Assembly: GCF_000374345.1 (NCBI RefSeq)
Contig: NZ_KB893986.1
Coordinates: forward strand, 16,411 to 80,410
Length of the DNA stretch: 64,000 nucleotides
Direction: 5' to 3'
Origin: Heyndrickxia acidiproducens DSM 23148
GTDB taxonomy: Bacteria; Bacillota; Bacilli; Bacillales; Bacillaceae_C
Shown here: one piece after another, positions 1-9,481 of the stretch
Layout of the letters: each line of letters opens with the position of its first letter
Position numbering within the stretch: position 1 is the stretch's first letter
Made by a program: the position numbers and the translations under genes
Notes under the pieces: model-generated
Told to the model about the DNA's origin: nothing
Seen by the model: the letters and a program-made list of their open reading frames with translations, nothing else
The model's database searches: none

Positions 1-557
1 AAAGAGCTGCTTTTCAAGTTGGAAAAAAGGCTTCAATGCTTCCAGCGGTTTAAATTCGCCGGCATAAAGTGAAATGGGCATATAGAAGTCGTTCTCAAAT
101 GCACGCATGGAAGCCTGCAAGTCATCAATTGAGACTTCTGTTTTATTTTTTTCTTCGATGGCCAATCCCTGCTGCCTGTCAATCATCACAATGGTCACGT
201 CACGGACAAACATATTTTTTATCGCTTCCTGAACAAGCTGGATGTTAAGGCCGTCTTTCGCGATTGAAAACTGAATGATCCGGCATTTTTTCTTTTCAAT
301 TTCTAACGGGGCGGGGGCTCCCGGCAAAAATAAATAGTTATACCATTTGGCTGCAGTGCCTTGGTTCAGGGCGGTTTCCTCCAAATATTCCGGAAAGACC
401 GTCTTAAGGAGCAAGGTCTCTTCAGCGCTCAAATCATGCGGTTCAATGCCAATATATTTTTCATCTTCGCGGATCCAAAACCATATCAGATGCTTGAATG
501 GAATAGGAGAGGCTGAAATGCAGGCATTCGGATAGCGCGCTTTTAATCTTTCTATCA
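1..557 (-). CDS. PucR/CdaR-like regulator, N-terminal part (runs off window)
   Basis: An open frame on the minus strand begins with ATG at 557 (MIERLKARYPNA...) and stays open to base 1, giving 185 codons of an incomplete protein. The visible part has the feel of the N-terminal domain of Bacillus PucR/CdaR-like proteins (a WFW..EDEKYIGIE segment, then PHDLSAEE, later RIIQFSI and a DFYMPISLYAGEF stretch). In that family the helix-turn-helix is at the C-terminus, which would lie outside the window, so DNA binding is not shown here. Divergence from well-known members leaves the family call tentative; a protein of unknown function is the alternative. Confidence 0.5.
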
Positions 558-676
558 TGACAGGGCCCCCTCTGCTTTTTGTCTTATTATGCTTTTATTT
601 TAATCAAATTCCGCCGCATTGGGAACCGTTAACAGCGGAAAAGCCATTATCCATTGACCGCTTTTCAGTCCGCTGT

Positions 677-1873
677 TTAGCTGCCTTCCATTTCGCCATC
701 ATTGGTGAGCGTATAAAATAATGCAATTAATTTCCGGATTTTTCTTTCTTCAATCTCCACTTCGTCAAAAGGCATTGGCTTCGCATTGAGTTCAAACAGA
801 TAGAGGCTGCCGTCCGGTGCGGTGCCAATATCGGCGGTAAATTCGCCGAAAAACCCGTATTCCTTCGTGAGGGCCTTGCCGCATGCCTGAATCAAAGCCG
901 GGATTTTTTGCTCAGCGTGCTTTTTTATATGGAACGCAAGCGGAACAATTTCCCCGCCTTTTGAGGTGTGGGTGGTAATTCCGCCGGGGCGGGCCATCCG
1001 GACGCCGATGCCGGTGATCTCATATGCGCCGCGGGAGAAATGGGCGTGTACACGGTAATCATATTTTCTGTCCAGGGAAAGTTCCGGCGGGATTGTCACC
1101 TGGGCAATATAGAGGTTATTATTGCTGATCTTTTCAACTTCTTTCCATAACGCTTGAATGGAAGGCAGGTCTTTGCAGGAATGCGGGCTGCAGTACTGGC
1201 AGCGGCCATCCGCTTTTAAAATAATCCGCAATATGCCGGAACCCTGTGATTTGTTTACCGGTTTGAGATAGAGATCTTTATGCCGGGAAAGAAATTCAGT
1301 AAAATCCTCCTGCTCCCGGATGAGAATTGTTTCCGGAAGATGACCCTTTATGTCCGGATTGTCCCGGAACTTTTCGTACATTTCGTATTTATCGAGAAAA
1401 TGCGGGTTAAAAAAAGCAATCTTCCGCTGTTTTAACAGGCTGGCAAAGCGATGAAAAGGTTCCGAGGATTCCTCCGTACGCGATGAAATGCGGTTGTAGA
1501 CGATATTGGGGTAAGGGAAAACGGCCTGCAGCCAAACACCTTTATTTTTGCAGTAGCAAAGCCCCTCAATGGTCTCAGGCTTTATGTCCTGGAGGCTGAA
1601 CAAAAAAGCGAGGCCGCCATCTGCCTCCTGGAGCCCGGCTTGGATTTGTTCATAAAATGCCCGGCTGCCTAAAAAGATGCTGTTTTTGGATTTGCTGACT
1701 AAAATACCGATCAGCGGCCCGGCGATGGCACCTGTTTGTTTCATCCAAAAACTGTAATCTTGAGGAGGGGGATCCTGGTAAGGGAGCAGGTCAGCTTCCT
1801 TTCCCCAAAATAACGGCGTCTTTTCCGGCCGGATGAATTGTTTTTGGGGTGCGTTTAAGTATAGCGGGATCAT
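677..1873 (-). CDS. YheC/YheD-family ATP-grasp protein (paralogue 4)
   Basis: 398-residue YheC/YheD-type spore-coat-associated protein. The start chosen is the ATG at 1873, which overlaps the upstream stop as ATGA and has a GGGGAA SD 8 nt upstream; a longer frame from 1954 would overlap the upstream gene by 85 nt. ATP-grasp landmarks are visible: LYLKPVNKSQGSGI (nucleotide lysine and small loop), YDYRVHAHF, and near the end a FELNAKPMPF metal-binding signature. Substrate is unknown for the whole family. It is the last gene of a four-gene run of related proteins. A bulged hairpin (631-677) overlapping its stop may end the transcript. Confidence 0.85.
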   Translation of the reverse strand: MIPLYLNAPQKQFIRPEKTPLFWGKEADLLPYQDPPPQDYSFWMKQTGAIAGPLIGILVSKSKNSIFLGSRAFYEQIQAGLQEADGGLAFLFSLQDIKPETIEGLCYCKNKGVWLQAVFPYPNIVYNRISSRTEESSEPFHRFASLLKQRKIAFFNPHFLDKYEMYEKFRDNPDIKGHLPETILIREQEDFTEFLSRHKDLYLKPVNKSQGSGILRIILKADGRCQYCSPHSCKDLPSIQALWKEVEKISNNNLYIAQVTIPPELSLDRKYDYRVHAHFSRGAYEITGIGVRMARPGGITTHTSKGGEIVPLAFHIKKHAEQKIPALIQACGKALTKEYGFFGEFTADIGTAPDGSLYLFELNAKPMPFDEVEIEERKIRKLIALFYTLTNDGEMEGS

Positions 1874-3231
1874 GTATGCATTTCCCCAAGCTCTTCCAAT
1901 TGCCTGGCTGTTACATAAACGGCAAAAGATAAGCTCATTTTCCGTGTCAGCCAATCAAATTCTTTCATGAACGGATGGGTAAAAATCGAACGCCCGGGCT
2001 TTGAGTTGGCTTCAAACAGCCACACTTTTCCGCCCGTATCAATCCCTAAATCAAACCCGATTTCACCGATTATTCCCTCTATATGATCATCAATAGATTG
2101 GGCAAGTGTCAGTGCCGCTTTCGTAAGCGCTGTACGGTACGCCTCCCGTTGTGCGCTGTCTCCCACCAGCTGCTCCAGGGTCTTGATTTCCCCGCCGTTT
2201 TTAAGATGGGTGGTCGGGCTTCCCGGCCCCGCCACTTTGGCTGCGATTGCCGTCACATGCCAGTCGCCGTTCTCATCTTTATTGGCATGGACGCGGAAGT
2301 CAACCGGGCGGCCATTATCGGCAATTAAATGGATTCCCTGCTGGACAAGGAGGCGGCCGGGCTGTTTCTTCGCAAATACCTGGTTCATGAGGGCTTCCAG
2401 GCTTCTGAATTTCAACAAACGGTTTTTTTCGTCATGGTACCGGCAATAGTAGGCCTGGGACCTGCGGCTGTATACAATTTGGTGGACGCCGAGGCCAAGG
2501 CTGCCATGAATGGGTTTCACATACACCTGCCCATAGTCGGACAGCATGCGTTCGATTTGGTGAAACGATTCAAGCGCATGTGTTTCCGGCAAATACAAAC
2601 TGGCCCGGTGATCTTGAAACAGGCGGTCATGGACTTCCAGTTTATTGAAAAACCCGGGATTGTACCACGGGATAAGGTATTCTTTTTCAAGCTTTTCTTT
2701 TACGGCTCTTGAATTTTTCATGGCTTCGCTCCGCCTGTTGGGGAGGCGGTCATAAATGGCATTCGGAAAAGGCACATCGCGGCTTTCCCAGCCCTCTTTA
2801 CTGTAAAAAAATCCGCGGATCAGCCCCTGTTCCCAGTCAATATGCTGCTCTCCGAAAAGAAAAGGCGCAACACCGGCTGCAGCCTGCACGGACAGCAGTT
2901 TTGCAAAAAGAGCGGATCTTGCGCCGATCGGATGGCTCCGATATGGCGTAAACCCGGAAGAAAAAATTCCGACAAGCGGCCCAATGAGGAGCAATGGGCC
3001 TTTTTGGAAGCAATGGACAGCTGTTAAAAAATCAGGGATGAACAGGGCTGCGGCCAAACCGCTGCTGGCGGCAAACACATTGCGCCCGTTTGGATGGGGT
3101 TCAATTTTTGCCGCCGCCACTTTCGATCCAAACGCTGCTTTTGTGGCGGTTTCCGGAAAAGACAGGGCTGACGGGGTATAAAGGATCAGTTCCTGTTCTT
3201 CAAAAAATTCAATTTTATACCTTGTTGCCAT
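1870..3231 (-). CDS. YheD-like ATP-grasp spore coat-associated protein (paralogue 3)
   Basis: 453 residues, the same length as B. subtilis YheD. Start is ATG at 3231, preceded by GAGGTG seven bases upstream; the GTG at 3246 lies inside that ribosome site and was rejected. ATP-grasp features: VYVKPIHGSLGLGV, DFRVHANKDENGDWHV, and IGFDLGIDTGGKVWLFEANSKPG at the C-terminus. B. subtilis YheD is known to form rings around the forespore; the enzymatic product is not known. It lies 39 bp downstream of the YheC-like gene and is translationally coupled to the next gene (ATGA). Confidence 0.9.
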   Translation of the reverse strand: MATRYKIEFFEEQELILYTPSALSFPETATKAAFGSKVAAAKIEPHPNGRNVFAASSGLAAALFIPDFLTAVHCFQKGPLLLIGPLVGIFSSGFTPYRSHPIGARSALFAKLLSVQAAAGVAPFLFGEQHIDWEQGLIRGFFYSKEGWESRDVPFPNAIYDRLPNRRSEAMKNSRAVKEKLEKEYLIPWYNPGFFNKLEVHDRLFQDHRASLYLPETHALESFHQIERMLSDYGQVYVKPIHGSLGLGVHQIVYSRRSQAYYCRYHDEKNRLLKFRSLEALMNQVFAKKQPGRLLVQQGIHLIADNGRPVDFRVHANKDENGDWHVTAIAAKVAGPGSPTTHLKNGGEIKTLEQLVGDSAQREAYRTALTKAALTLAQSIDDHIEGIIGEIGFDLGIDTGGKVWLFEANSKPGRSIFTHPFMKEFDWLTRKMSLSFAVYVTARQLEELGEMHT

Positions 3232-3270
3232 TGTAAAGCACCTCACTTCTTCATGGATGTAAAAGCAGCG

Positions 3271-4380
3271 CTATTGGCGGGCAGATGCTGCCGGGTTTTT
3301 GCTGCCGGCTCCGCGTTCATGCTTCTCGAGATACTTGCAGTAGGCGAGCGGGGCCTCATACATTTGATCGAGGCGTTCCGGATAGAGCTGGCTGATCAGT
3401 TTTCTGCCCGGTTTTGAGTTGATGTCAAGCACCCAAATGGATTGGTCGCTTGCAATAATGAGATCGATGCCAAGCTCAAACAGCGGGTGGAAAGTTTCTT
3501 CAAGAACATGCGGCAGTTCTGCGATCAGTGCTGCAATTTCATGTTCTAAATAAGAATGATTGAAATACGGGGTTTGCTGCTTCCAGTCTTCATAAGCTGA
3601 AATCGAAGCCCCGGCGCTCATATTCGTCAAAATTCCGTTTGCGGCCCCTGTGCGGATTCCTCTTGCCATTTCGCGCCAATGCCCGTTTTTATCTTTTTGC
3701 AAAAAGATGCGCAGATCAAAGGGCTGGTGCCGGTTGTTCACATTGTCGAGCCGGGCTTGAATGAGAAAAATTTGTTTGGTTAAGATGATGTCGAGCCATT
3801 TACTGAAAGCGCCCAAATCGGCGAATGTTTTAGAAATGAGTTTTCCGCTTTTTGTTGTTTTGACAAGAATAGAATCACCCGTTTTTTCAAGCGCGTATAT
3901 GGCATAGCCATGGGCGCCGTTAATTGGTTTTAAGATAACGGAATTGTAACGGTTCAATTCGGACAGCACCCTCTCCGGATCAGTCGCCCTGATGGTTTTC
4001 GGTAAATAAGGCGAAATCCTTGGGTCATCCTTTAACCGGTCATACAGATTTCCCTTATTCGGGAGGCCATAGCCCAAAAAGGTGATGTCTTTTCTTTCCT
4101 TCAGCCATGAAACAATTTTCCTGGCATCTTTGGAAGCCTGGTCCTCTCCGTAAAAACAGCGGTCATATAAACAGGCGGGAATTTGAAATTCACAGCCGGA
4201 CCACTGCTTTTTGCCTGTATCAAAACGGAATCCTTTTACCATTTGGGTGCCCGGTACGAGATCGAGCGGTGAAAATAAATATAAATCGGTTCCATATTGT
4301 TTAGAGCGCATACCGATTTTCGTAAAATAATCCTGCCGGTTTAAAGGGTCCAGTGTCAAAATTCCTAATTTAGTCGTCAT
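3271..4380 (-). CDS. yheC: YheC-like ATP-grasp spore coat-associated protein (paralogue 2)
   Basis: 369 residues, close to B. subtilis YheC (about 363). It begins at ATG 4380 with AAAGGAG eight bases upstream and overlaps the preceding gene by 11 bp. ATP-grasp signatures: SVILKPINGAHGYAIY, PFDLRIFLQKDKNGHW, and ELGIDLIIASDQSIWVLDINSKPG. It lacks the long N-terminal domain of the YheD type. Role inferred from family: peptide-ligase-like enzyme or scaffold of the spore coat; no substrate is known. Confidence 0.9.
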   Translation of the reverse strand: MTTKLGILTLDPLNRQDYFTKIGMRSKQYGTDLYLFSPLDLVPGTQMVKGFRFDTGKKQWSGCEFQIPACLYDRCFYGEDQASKDARKIVSWLKERKDITFLGYGLPNKGNLYDRLKDDPRISPYLPKTIRATDPERVLSELNRYNSVILKPINGAHGYAIYALEKTGDSILVKTTKSGKLISKTFADLGAFSKWLDIILTKQIFLIQARLDNVNNRHQPFDLRIFLQKDKNGHWREMARGIRTGAANGILTNMSAGASISAYEDWKQQTPYFNHSYLEHEIAALIAELPHVLEETFHPLFELGIDLIIASDQSIWVLDINSKPGRKLISQLYPERLDQMYEAPLAYCKYLEKHERGAGSKNPAASARQ

Positions 4381-5731
4381 GATGGCGGCTCCTTTCTCTC
4401 CACAAAAACATGCAATAATGATAGAACGCTTTTACAGACGGCCGGAAAGCGGGGGAGGGCTGCTGAATTTGTTTGGATGGTTTTAAATTGGCTTCAATAA
4501 ACCATGGTTTTCCGTTCTGATCTACACCGATATCAAGCCCGAGTTCTGCAATATTGCCGTTTGTATGGGTACTGATTTCCTTAGCGGCTTCAAGCGCCAA
4601 TTCGTTCATGAGAGCCCAAACGAGTGCAGCTTTTTCCGTACCGAAATACCTGTATAAAAGTGGCAAAGGTTTTAAAACGCTGCCTCCCTGGGCAAGATTG
4701 GAAACAAAATTCCCTGCAGCCGACATTCTGGCAACAGCGGAGATGAGGTTCCAGTCGTTGTGATTGCTTTTAAAAACAAGAAACCGGAAATCTAATTTTT
4801 TCTCTTCGCATTCCATTAAAGGGATGGCTTTTTGAATAATATACGGGCGCCTTCCGATCAGCTGGTCTGTCTTTTCGATGGCATCTGCTGCATTGGAAAA
4901 CAAAGCAGGGCTTTGGCTGCCGCCTATATGGTGCTGAAGGGAAACTTTCCCGTCTTTAAGCTGTAATCTGATGATTCCGCGTCCCTGGCTGCCGTTTTCC
5001 GGTTTAAGATACAGTTCTTTGAATGATAAAAGGCATTCCCGCAGGCGGCCTTTGTCATAGCTGAAGGTTTCAGGAAGATAACGGCTCAAGGCGGAATTTG
5101 CTTTCAGGCAGTGATGCACTTCCAATTTGGATAAATATCTTGCGTTAAAGAAATGAATGCCTGCTGCTTTCCATTTTGCAATCGCTTCTTTGAACAGGGG
5201 GCTTTTTTCACTGTGCCTGGCGTGAAGCCGGTTATACACCACATCCGGAGCCGGTACTGCCGTTTGAATCCATGTTTGCTCCTCACATCGTAAGCCCGCG
5301 TTCGGCCAAATGCCCATGCCGGTGATATACAGATAGCCCCCTTCGCCCTGGGTGAGCCGCCGGAGTTCATTGCAAAAGTCCCGCATGCCTGCTGAAACCG
5401 GCGGCGTTCCGGATTTTCCGCTGAGTTCAGTCAACACAGCAATGACAGGGCCAAAATGCAAAATACCTTCTGAGTAAGCGGCTTTCAAGCGGATGGAGGG
5501 CATTGGCAGCATCCATTTTTCATAGCAAGACCTGGATAAGCGGATAATGGGCAGTACACCCCTGTCCGGAACGGCAATCACGCCGGCTGCTGCTGTGATG
5601 CCGCCAATTCTGATTGTAAGGGTACTTTCAGGGGGGAGGCGGAGCAGCTTGAATAGTTTTTCAGGCATTTCCATATCCGCCTTGTGTTCCCCGTCAGCAG
5701 TGATTGGCTGCAATTCTACTAAACATTCCAT
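4370..5731 (-). CDS. yheD: YheD-like ATP-grasp spore coat-associated protein (paralogue 1)
   Basis: 453 residues; first gene of the four-gene operon. Start is ATG 5731, with GGGGA six bases upstream; TTG 5737 sits on top of that site. Visible features: LYLKPENGSQGRGII, LDFRFLVFKSNHNDW, ELGLDIGVDQNGKPWFIEANLKPS. The substitution of LKPS for the usual SKPG at the end of the metal-binding signature differs from the downstream paralogues. A SigK-like promoter about 80 bp upstream fits expression in the mother cell. Which of the two YheD-like paralogues is the true YheD orthologue cannot be settled by eye. Confidence 0.87.
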   Translation of the reverse strand: MECLVELQPITADGEHKADMEMPEKLFKLLRLPPESTLTIRIGGITAAAGVIAVPDRGVLPIIRLSRSCYEKWMLPMPSIRLKAAYSEGILHFGPVIAVLTELSGKSGTPPVSAGMRDFCNELRRLTQGEGGYLYITGMGIWPNAGLRCEEQTWIQTAVPAPDVVYNRLHARHSEKSPLFKEAIAKWKAAGIHFFNARYLSKLEVHHCLKANSALSRYLPETFSYDKGRLRECLLSFKELYLKPENGSQGRGIIRLQLKDGKVSLQHHIGGSQSPALFSNAADAIEKTDQLIGRRPYIIQKAIPLMECEEKKLDFRFLVFKSNHNDWNLISAVARMSAAGNFVSNLAQGGSVLKPLPLLYRYFGTEKAALVWALMNELALEAAKEISTHTNGNIAELGLDIGVDQNGKPWFIEANLKPSKQIQQPSPAFRPSVKAFYHYCMFLWRERSRHHDD

Positions 5732-5818
5732 AGTCAATCCCCGTTTGTTATCAAATGAAATACTTTTCGGCCGGGCTGAAAATGCGGGACTTTTTTGACT
5801 TACCTGGGCTTTTGCTGA

Positions 5819-5846
5819 TATCTTATGAATAGTACAGAAAAAGGGT
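5819..5846 (-). promoter_or_regulatory. SigK-type promoter of the YheC/D operon
   Basis: On the minus strand AC (5846-5845), a 17-base spacer, then CATAAGATA (5827-5819). This fits the SigK pattern AC-N16/17-CATANNNTA exactly. Transcription would start near 5812, about 80 bp ahead of the first YheD-like gene. The pattern is short, so the match is suggestive; the spore-coat role of the genes supports it. Confidence 0.55.
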
Positions 5847-5953
5847 GCCGCTAAAATTTACATTCCGACCGGGCGTAACCATGTAAAAAAATGGGTATTT
5901 TTAACACCGTGAGCCATTTGCCATCGAATATAAAGGAATAGGATGATTACAAC

Positions 5954-7087
5954 ATGCATGCTTTTTTGGAAATTCTTTTTATGACCGTTGTAGGGGCGGT
6001 GATCGGGGGCTTTACCAATTACCTGGCCATCAAAATGCTGTTCAGGCCGTATGAAGCCATCTATTTAAAAAATTGGAGGCTGCCATTTACACCCGGTTTA
6101 ATCCCGAAACGAAGAGAAGAAATTGCACGGCAATTGGGCGATATGGTCGTCCGCCATTTGGTAACGCCGGAGAGCATTGAAAAAAAACTGCTGTCGCCGC
6201 AGTTCATGAATGAGGCAAAAGCGTGGCTGAAGCAGTCTTTTCTGAAGTGGCTCGAGGCGAATTGGACCATCCGTCAAGTTGCCGGTTTTTTTAAGATGGA
6301 AGTGACGGAAGATAAAATTCGAAGCTGGATCGAGGCCAAAATCAGCAGCCAGTATGATCAGACAAAAAGTTCAATTGCCGCGCAAAGCCTGGACAAGTCG
6401 CTTCCCGTTGCCGTTACCGGGAGGATTGAGGAAAAAATTCCGGATCTCGCCGATTTGGTGATCCAAAAAATATGCGATTACGTCTCCAGTGCACAAGGCC
6501 GCCGAAAACTTGAAGGCATGATCGGGCATTTTCTTGACGAACGTGGCATGATTGGCTCGGTGCTGAAAAAAATTATCGGCAATATTTCAATTGCAGACAA
6601 AATCCAGCCGGAAATTGTTAAAGCACTGCGGGAAAGCGGAACGAAAGCAACGGTTGTCGAGATGCTCGAAACGGAATGGCAAAATATCAAATCAAAACCG
6701 ATTGAAAGCTTGCTGCCGGACCTTCCTGATCGTGAAATGAAACAGTGGCTGAGTAATATCATTTATTCAGCACTGCCGGTCGGGCGATTGCTGGAAACAC
6801 CGGTTCAGGCATTTTTCATGCGCTTCCGGGATAAAATTACGGACGAATGGCTGCCTGAATGGTCTGAAAAAGGGTTGCGCCTGCTTAGCAGCAGAGTCCA
6901 TTTGATTATCCAGAAGCTTCAGATTGCGGATCTGGTGCGCCAGGAAGTGGAATCTTTTCCGGTTGAAAGGCTGGAAATGCTGATTCTCGGGATCACAGCG
7001 CGCGAATTTAAAATGATTACTTATTTAGGCGCGCTGCTAGGCGGACTGATCGGCATTGTCCAGGGGATGATTGTGCTGATCATATAA
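5954..7087 (+). CDS. yheB: DUF445 membrane protein YheB
   Basis: 377 residues, the length of B. subtilis YheB. The N-terminus ([26 protein letters not shown]) and the end ([19 protein letters not shown]) are hydrophobic membrane segments bracketing a long charged, helical middle, the layout of DUF445 proteins. Start ATG 5954 with GGATG eight bases upstream. It is divergent from the YheC/D operon and 92 bp ahead of yheA. Function is unknown; the glycine-rich ends suggest both termini sit in the membrane. Confidence 0.9.
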   Translation: MHAFLEILFMTVVGAVIGGFTNYLAIKMLFRPYEAIYLKNWRLPFTPGLIPKRREEIARQLGDMVVRHLVTPESIEKKLLSPQFMNEAKAWLKQSFLKWLEANWTIRQVAGFFKMEVTEDKIRSWIEAKISSQYDQTKSSIAAQSLDKSLPVAVTGRIEEKIPDLADLVIQKICDYVSSAQGRRKLEGMIGHFLDERGMIGSVLKKIIGNISIADKIQPEIVKALRESGTKATVVEMLETEWQNIKSKPIESLLPDLPDREMKQWLSNIIYSALPVGRLLETPVQAFFMRFRDKITDEWLPEWSEKGLRLLSSRVHLIIQKLQIADLVRQEVESFPVERLEMLILGITAREFKMITYLGALLGGLIGIVQGMIVLII

Positions 7088-7179
7088 TCGGTGTGGCAAA
7101 AAGGGTGAAGCGCCCATACTGTGTAATGAGGAAAGCAACCAAAGTAAAAGATGACAGATGTACAGGAGGTTTCCAACTG

Positions 7180-7524
7180 GTGTCTAATTTAAATGATTAT
7201 GCCTATCTTTTAGAAAAAGAGATTCGTGCAAGCGGTGAATACGGTGCACTGAAACAGGCATACGAACAGGTGCTGCAAAACAGCCAGGCAAAAACGTTAT
7301 TCGATGATTTCCGCAATCTTCAGCTCAGGCTGCAAGAAAAGCAAATGTCAGGCCAGCCGGTAACAGAAAAAGAAGCAGGCCAGGCGCAGGCAATAGCAGC
7401 TGCCGTCCAGGCAAATCCGCTGATTGCCAGGCTAATGAACGCCGAACAACGGCTGAGTGCGGTACTGGATGAAGTCAATAAAATATTAATGAAGCCGCTT
7501 GAAGACCTCTATACGGGCAAATAA
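7180..7524 (+). CDS. yheA: YlbF/YmcA-family protein YheA
   Basis: 114 residues, mostly helical, with the family core (FRNLQLRLQEKQMSGQPVTEKE, then NPLIARLMNAEQRLSAVLDEVNKI and KPLEDLY). The frame is open further upstream, but AGGAGG at 7164-7169 places the start at GTG 7180 (SNLNDYAYLLEKEI), which also matches the length of B. subtilis YheA (117). YheA belongs to the fold of YlbF and YmcA, partners in an RNA-processing regulatory complex, but YheA itself has no known role. Likely co-transcribed with yheB. Confidence 0.9.
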   Translation: MSNLNDYAYLLEKEIRASGEYGALKQAYEQVLQNSQAKTLFDDFRNLQLRLQEKQMSGQPVTEKEAGQAQAIAAAVQANPLIARLMNAEQRLSAVLDEVNKILMKPLEDLYTGK

Positions 7525-7678
7525 TGCAGGTTTCAGATACACAGGGAAGCGGCAGAAACTAATGAAGCGATGATGGCTGTTCTATTTCCCCTCTTTTCAC
7601 ATACATTTATAAAAGAAGCCGGCTGTTAAAAGGCGTTTCTAAAAGCGGTTTTGGAGCATCTTGAAGAGGGGGAGCATC

Positions 7679-8545
7679 ATGATCTATAAAATGTTGGCCT
7701 TAAATGTTGAGGGGACATTATTACAGGATAACGGGCGGATCAGCAGATCGACGAAAGAAGCAGTCGACTATGCAGGAGGAAAAGGAATCTCCGTCACATT
7801 AATCACCTCCAAAAGTTTCGAATACGCCCACCGGGTTGCCAAAATGCTGAAGCTGAATTCATCCCTCATCACACATCAGGGCGCATTTATTGCAAGTAAA
7901 CCGGATAAACCGATTTTTGTAAGGAGAATCAATGAAGAAATTACGCTTGATTTGGTCCGTTTCCTTGAAGGATTTCAGGCCCAGATCAAGCTGGTGTCGG
8001 AAAACTTTACCCTTGGAAATAAAGTAAAGCAGCCGAATAAACTAATCGGCCGCGTCATCTACCAAACGTCGAATCCGTTTTCCTATGCAGAACAATATGT
8101 GGATGCACTAAGCGAAAAACTCGGCCAGAAGCCTGTTTCCCCGCCGAAAATTGAAGTGACCTTCTTACGTGACCAGGACGTTCAAGATGCAAAAAAAGCG
8201 ATTTCCAACATGTTTCACGAAGTAGACTGCATTGTTTGCGGGAAAGGCAAGCTTGATATTGTGCCGGCCGGAGTCTCCAAGTTCCGCGGCCTGTTATATG
8301 TATGTGACCGCATGAATATCCGCCGCGAAGAAGTCGTTGTAATCGGCTCTGATACGGATGACCTTCCATTAATCGAATGGGCGGGCCTCGGCGTTGCAAT
8401 GGGCAATGCCCCGCTAAAAGTCAAAAATGCTTCCGACTGGGTAACAAGATCAAACAATGAAAACGGCGTTTCCTATATGGTGAAAGAACATTTCCGCAAA
8501 CAACAGCCAATCGACTTTTTAAAAAAAATGAAACTGATCAAATAA
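7679..8545 (+). CDS. yhaX: Cof-type HAD-superfamily protein YhaX, altered catalytic motifs
   Basis: 288 residues, the length of B. subtilis YhaX. Start ATG 7679 with GAGGGGG upstream; the TTG at 7661 overlaps that site. The Cof-type architecture is clear (MIYKMLALNVEGTLLQ at the start, cap domain, then VSKFRGL and IGSDTDDLPLIEWAGLGVAMGNAP). However, motif I is NVEGT instead of DxDGT, motif II reads LITSKS rather than xxTGR, and the IGDxxND loop is IGSDTDD. Loss of the nucleophilic Asp suggests it is not an active phosphatase; a binding or regulatory role is possible. A terminator follows at once. Confidence 0.85.
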   Translation: MIYKMLALNVEGTLLQDNGRISRSTKEAVDYAGGKGISVTLITSKSFEYAHRVAKMLKLNSSLITHQGAFIASKPDKPIFVRRINEEITLDLVRFLEGFQAQIKLVSENFTLGNKVKQPNKLIGRVIYQTSNPFSYAEQYVDALSEKLGQKPVSPPKIEVTFLRDQDVQDAKKAISNMFHEVDCIVCGKGKLDIVPAGVSKFRGLLYVCDRMNIRREEVVVIGSDTDDLPLIEWAGLGVAMGNAPLKVKNASDWVTRSNNENGVSYMVKEHFRKQQPIDFLKKMKLIK

Positions 8546-8554
8546 ATGAAAAAC

Positions 8555-8590
8555 AGGGCTATTTTACGAAAAAATAGCCCTTTTGCTTTT
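8555..8590 (+). terminator. Terminator after yhaX
   Basis: AGGGCTATTTT pairs with AAAATAGCCCT around a short loop, followed by TTTTGCTTTT. A standard intrinsic terminator ten bases after the yhaX stop. Confidence 0.85.
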
Positions 8591-8619
8591 AAAAAATTTA
8601 AAAAAAGCAACCAATAGTA

Positions 8620-8648
8620 TTGGAAAACGTTGAATATTCCGCTATGCT
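8620..8648 (+). promoter_or_regulatory. SigA promoter of yhaR
   Basis: TTGGAA (8620-8625), 17-base spacer, TATGCT (8643-8648). The start of transcription would be about 30 bp ahead of the GTG start of the enoyl-CoA hydratase gene. Confidence 0.6.
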
Positions 8649-8686
8649 AGAAGTAGGAAATAAACAAGCAAAGGAGTGGGATTTCG

Positions 8687-9469
8687 GTGATTTCAACATA
8701 TGAAACGATGCAATTAGAAATAAAAGACGACATTGCCTATTTGAATTTCAATCGCCCGGATGCTTTAAATGCCTTAAATTTGGAGATGATTACCGCATTA
8801 ACGGATAATTTGAAAGCGATTGCGATGGATGAAGCCGTCAAAATTTTAGTCGTTTCAGGAAATGGCCGTGCTTTTTCAGCAGGAGGAGATATTAAAGAAA
8901 TGCTTGCGGTACAGGATGAAAAGGAGTTTTCGCATTTTATGGACCATATTAATGAAGCCGTTTCCATACTGGCGGCAATGCCGAAACTCACGATTGCGGC
9001 GATTCACGGCCCTGCCGCGGGGCTGGGACTGAGCCTTGCGCTCGCATGTGATTATGTGATCAGCGATGCAGACAGCAAAATTGCCATGAATTTTATCGGT
9101 ATCGGCCTGGTGCCTGACGGGGGAGGGCATTATTTGCTGCGGTGCCGTGTCGGGCAGGAAAAAGCGAAGAAAATCATTTGGGAAGGCAAAGTAATGCCGG
9201 CAGATGAGGCTGAACAGCTTGGCATTGTTGATGAAGTCGTGCCGCAGCTAAAACCGGCTATTGACCGGAAAATTACGGAGTGGAAGGCAAAACCAATTTT
9301 GGCCATGATCAAAACGAAAAAAATCTATACGGAATTAAACCGTCCGGAATTTAACAAATCACTGGAGTTGGAAAAACACGGCCAATGGAAAATGCGGCAG
9401 ACAAAAGACCATCTTGAAGGCATCCAGGCATTCGTTGAAAAAAGGATGCCGCATTTTACCGGGGAGTAA
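8687..9469 (+). CDS. yhaR: Enoyl-CoA hydratase/isomerase family protein
   Basis: 260-residue crotonase-fold protein. GTG start at 8687 with AAGGAG about ten bases upstream. The oxyanion-hole segments are visible: GRAFSAGGDIKEM and IHGPAAGLGLSLALACDY, followed by the GLVPDGGGHYLL region. The second catalytic Glu of classical hydratases is replaced by Asp-Gly in PDGGG, so hydratase versus isomerase activity cannot be fixed. Probably acts on acyl-CoA in the cytosol. It is followed 12 bp later by the small yhzC-like gene, likely in one transcript. Confidence 0.88.
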   Translation: MISTYETMQLEIKDDIAYLNFNRPDALNALNLEMITALTDNLKAIAMDEAVKILVVSGNGRAFSAGGDIKEMLAVQDEKEFSHFMDHINEAVSILAAMPKLTIAAIHGPAAGLGLSLALACDYVISDADSKIAMNFIGIGLVPDGGGHYLLRCRVGQEKAKKIIWEGKVMPADEAEQLGIVDEVVPQLKPAIDRKITEWKAKPILAMIKTKKIYTELNRPEFNKSLELEKHGQWKMRQTKDHLEGIQAFVEKRMPHFTGE

Positions 9470-9481
9470 GGAGGATCAAAA

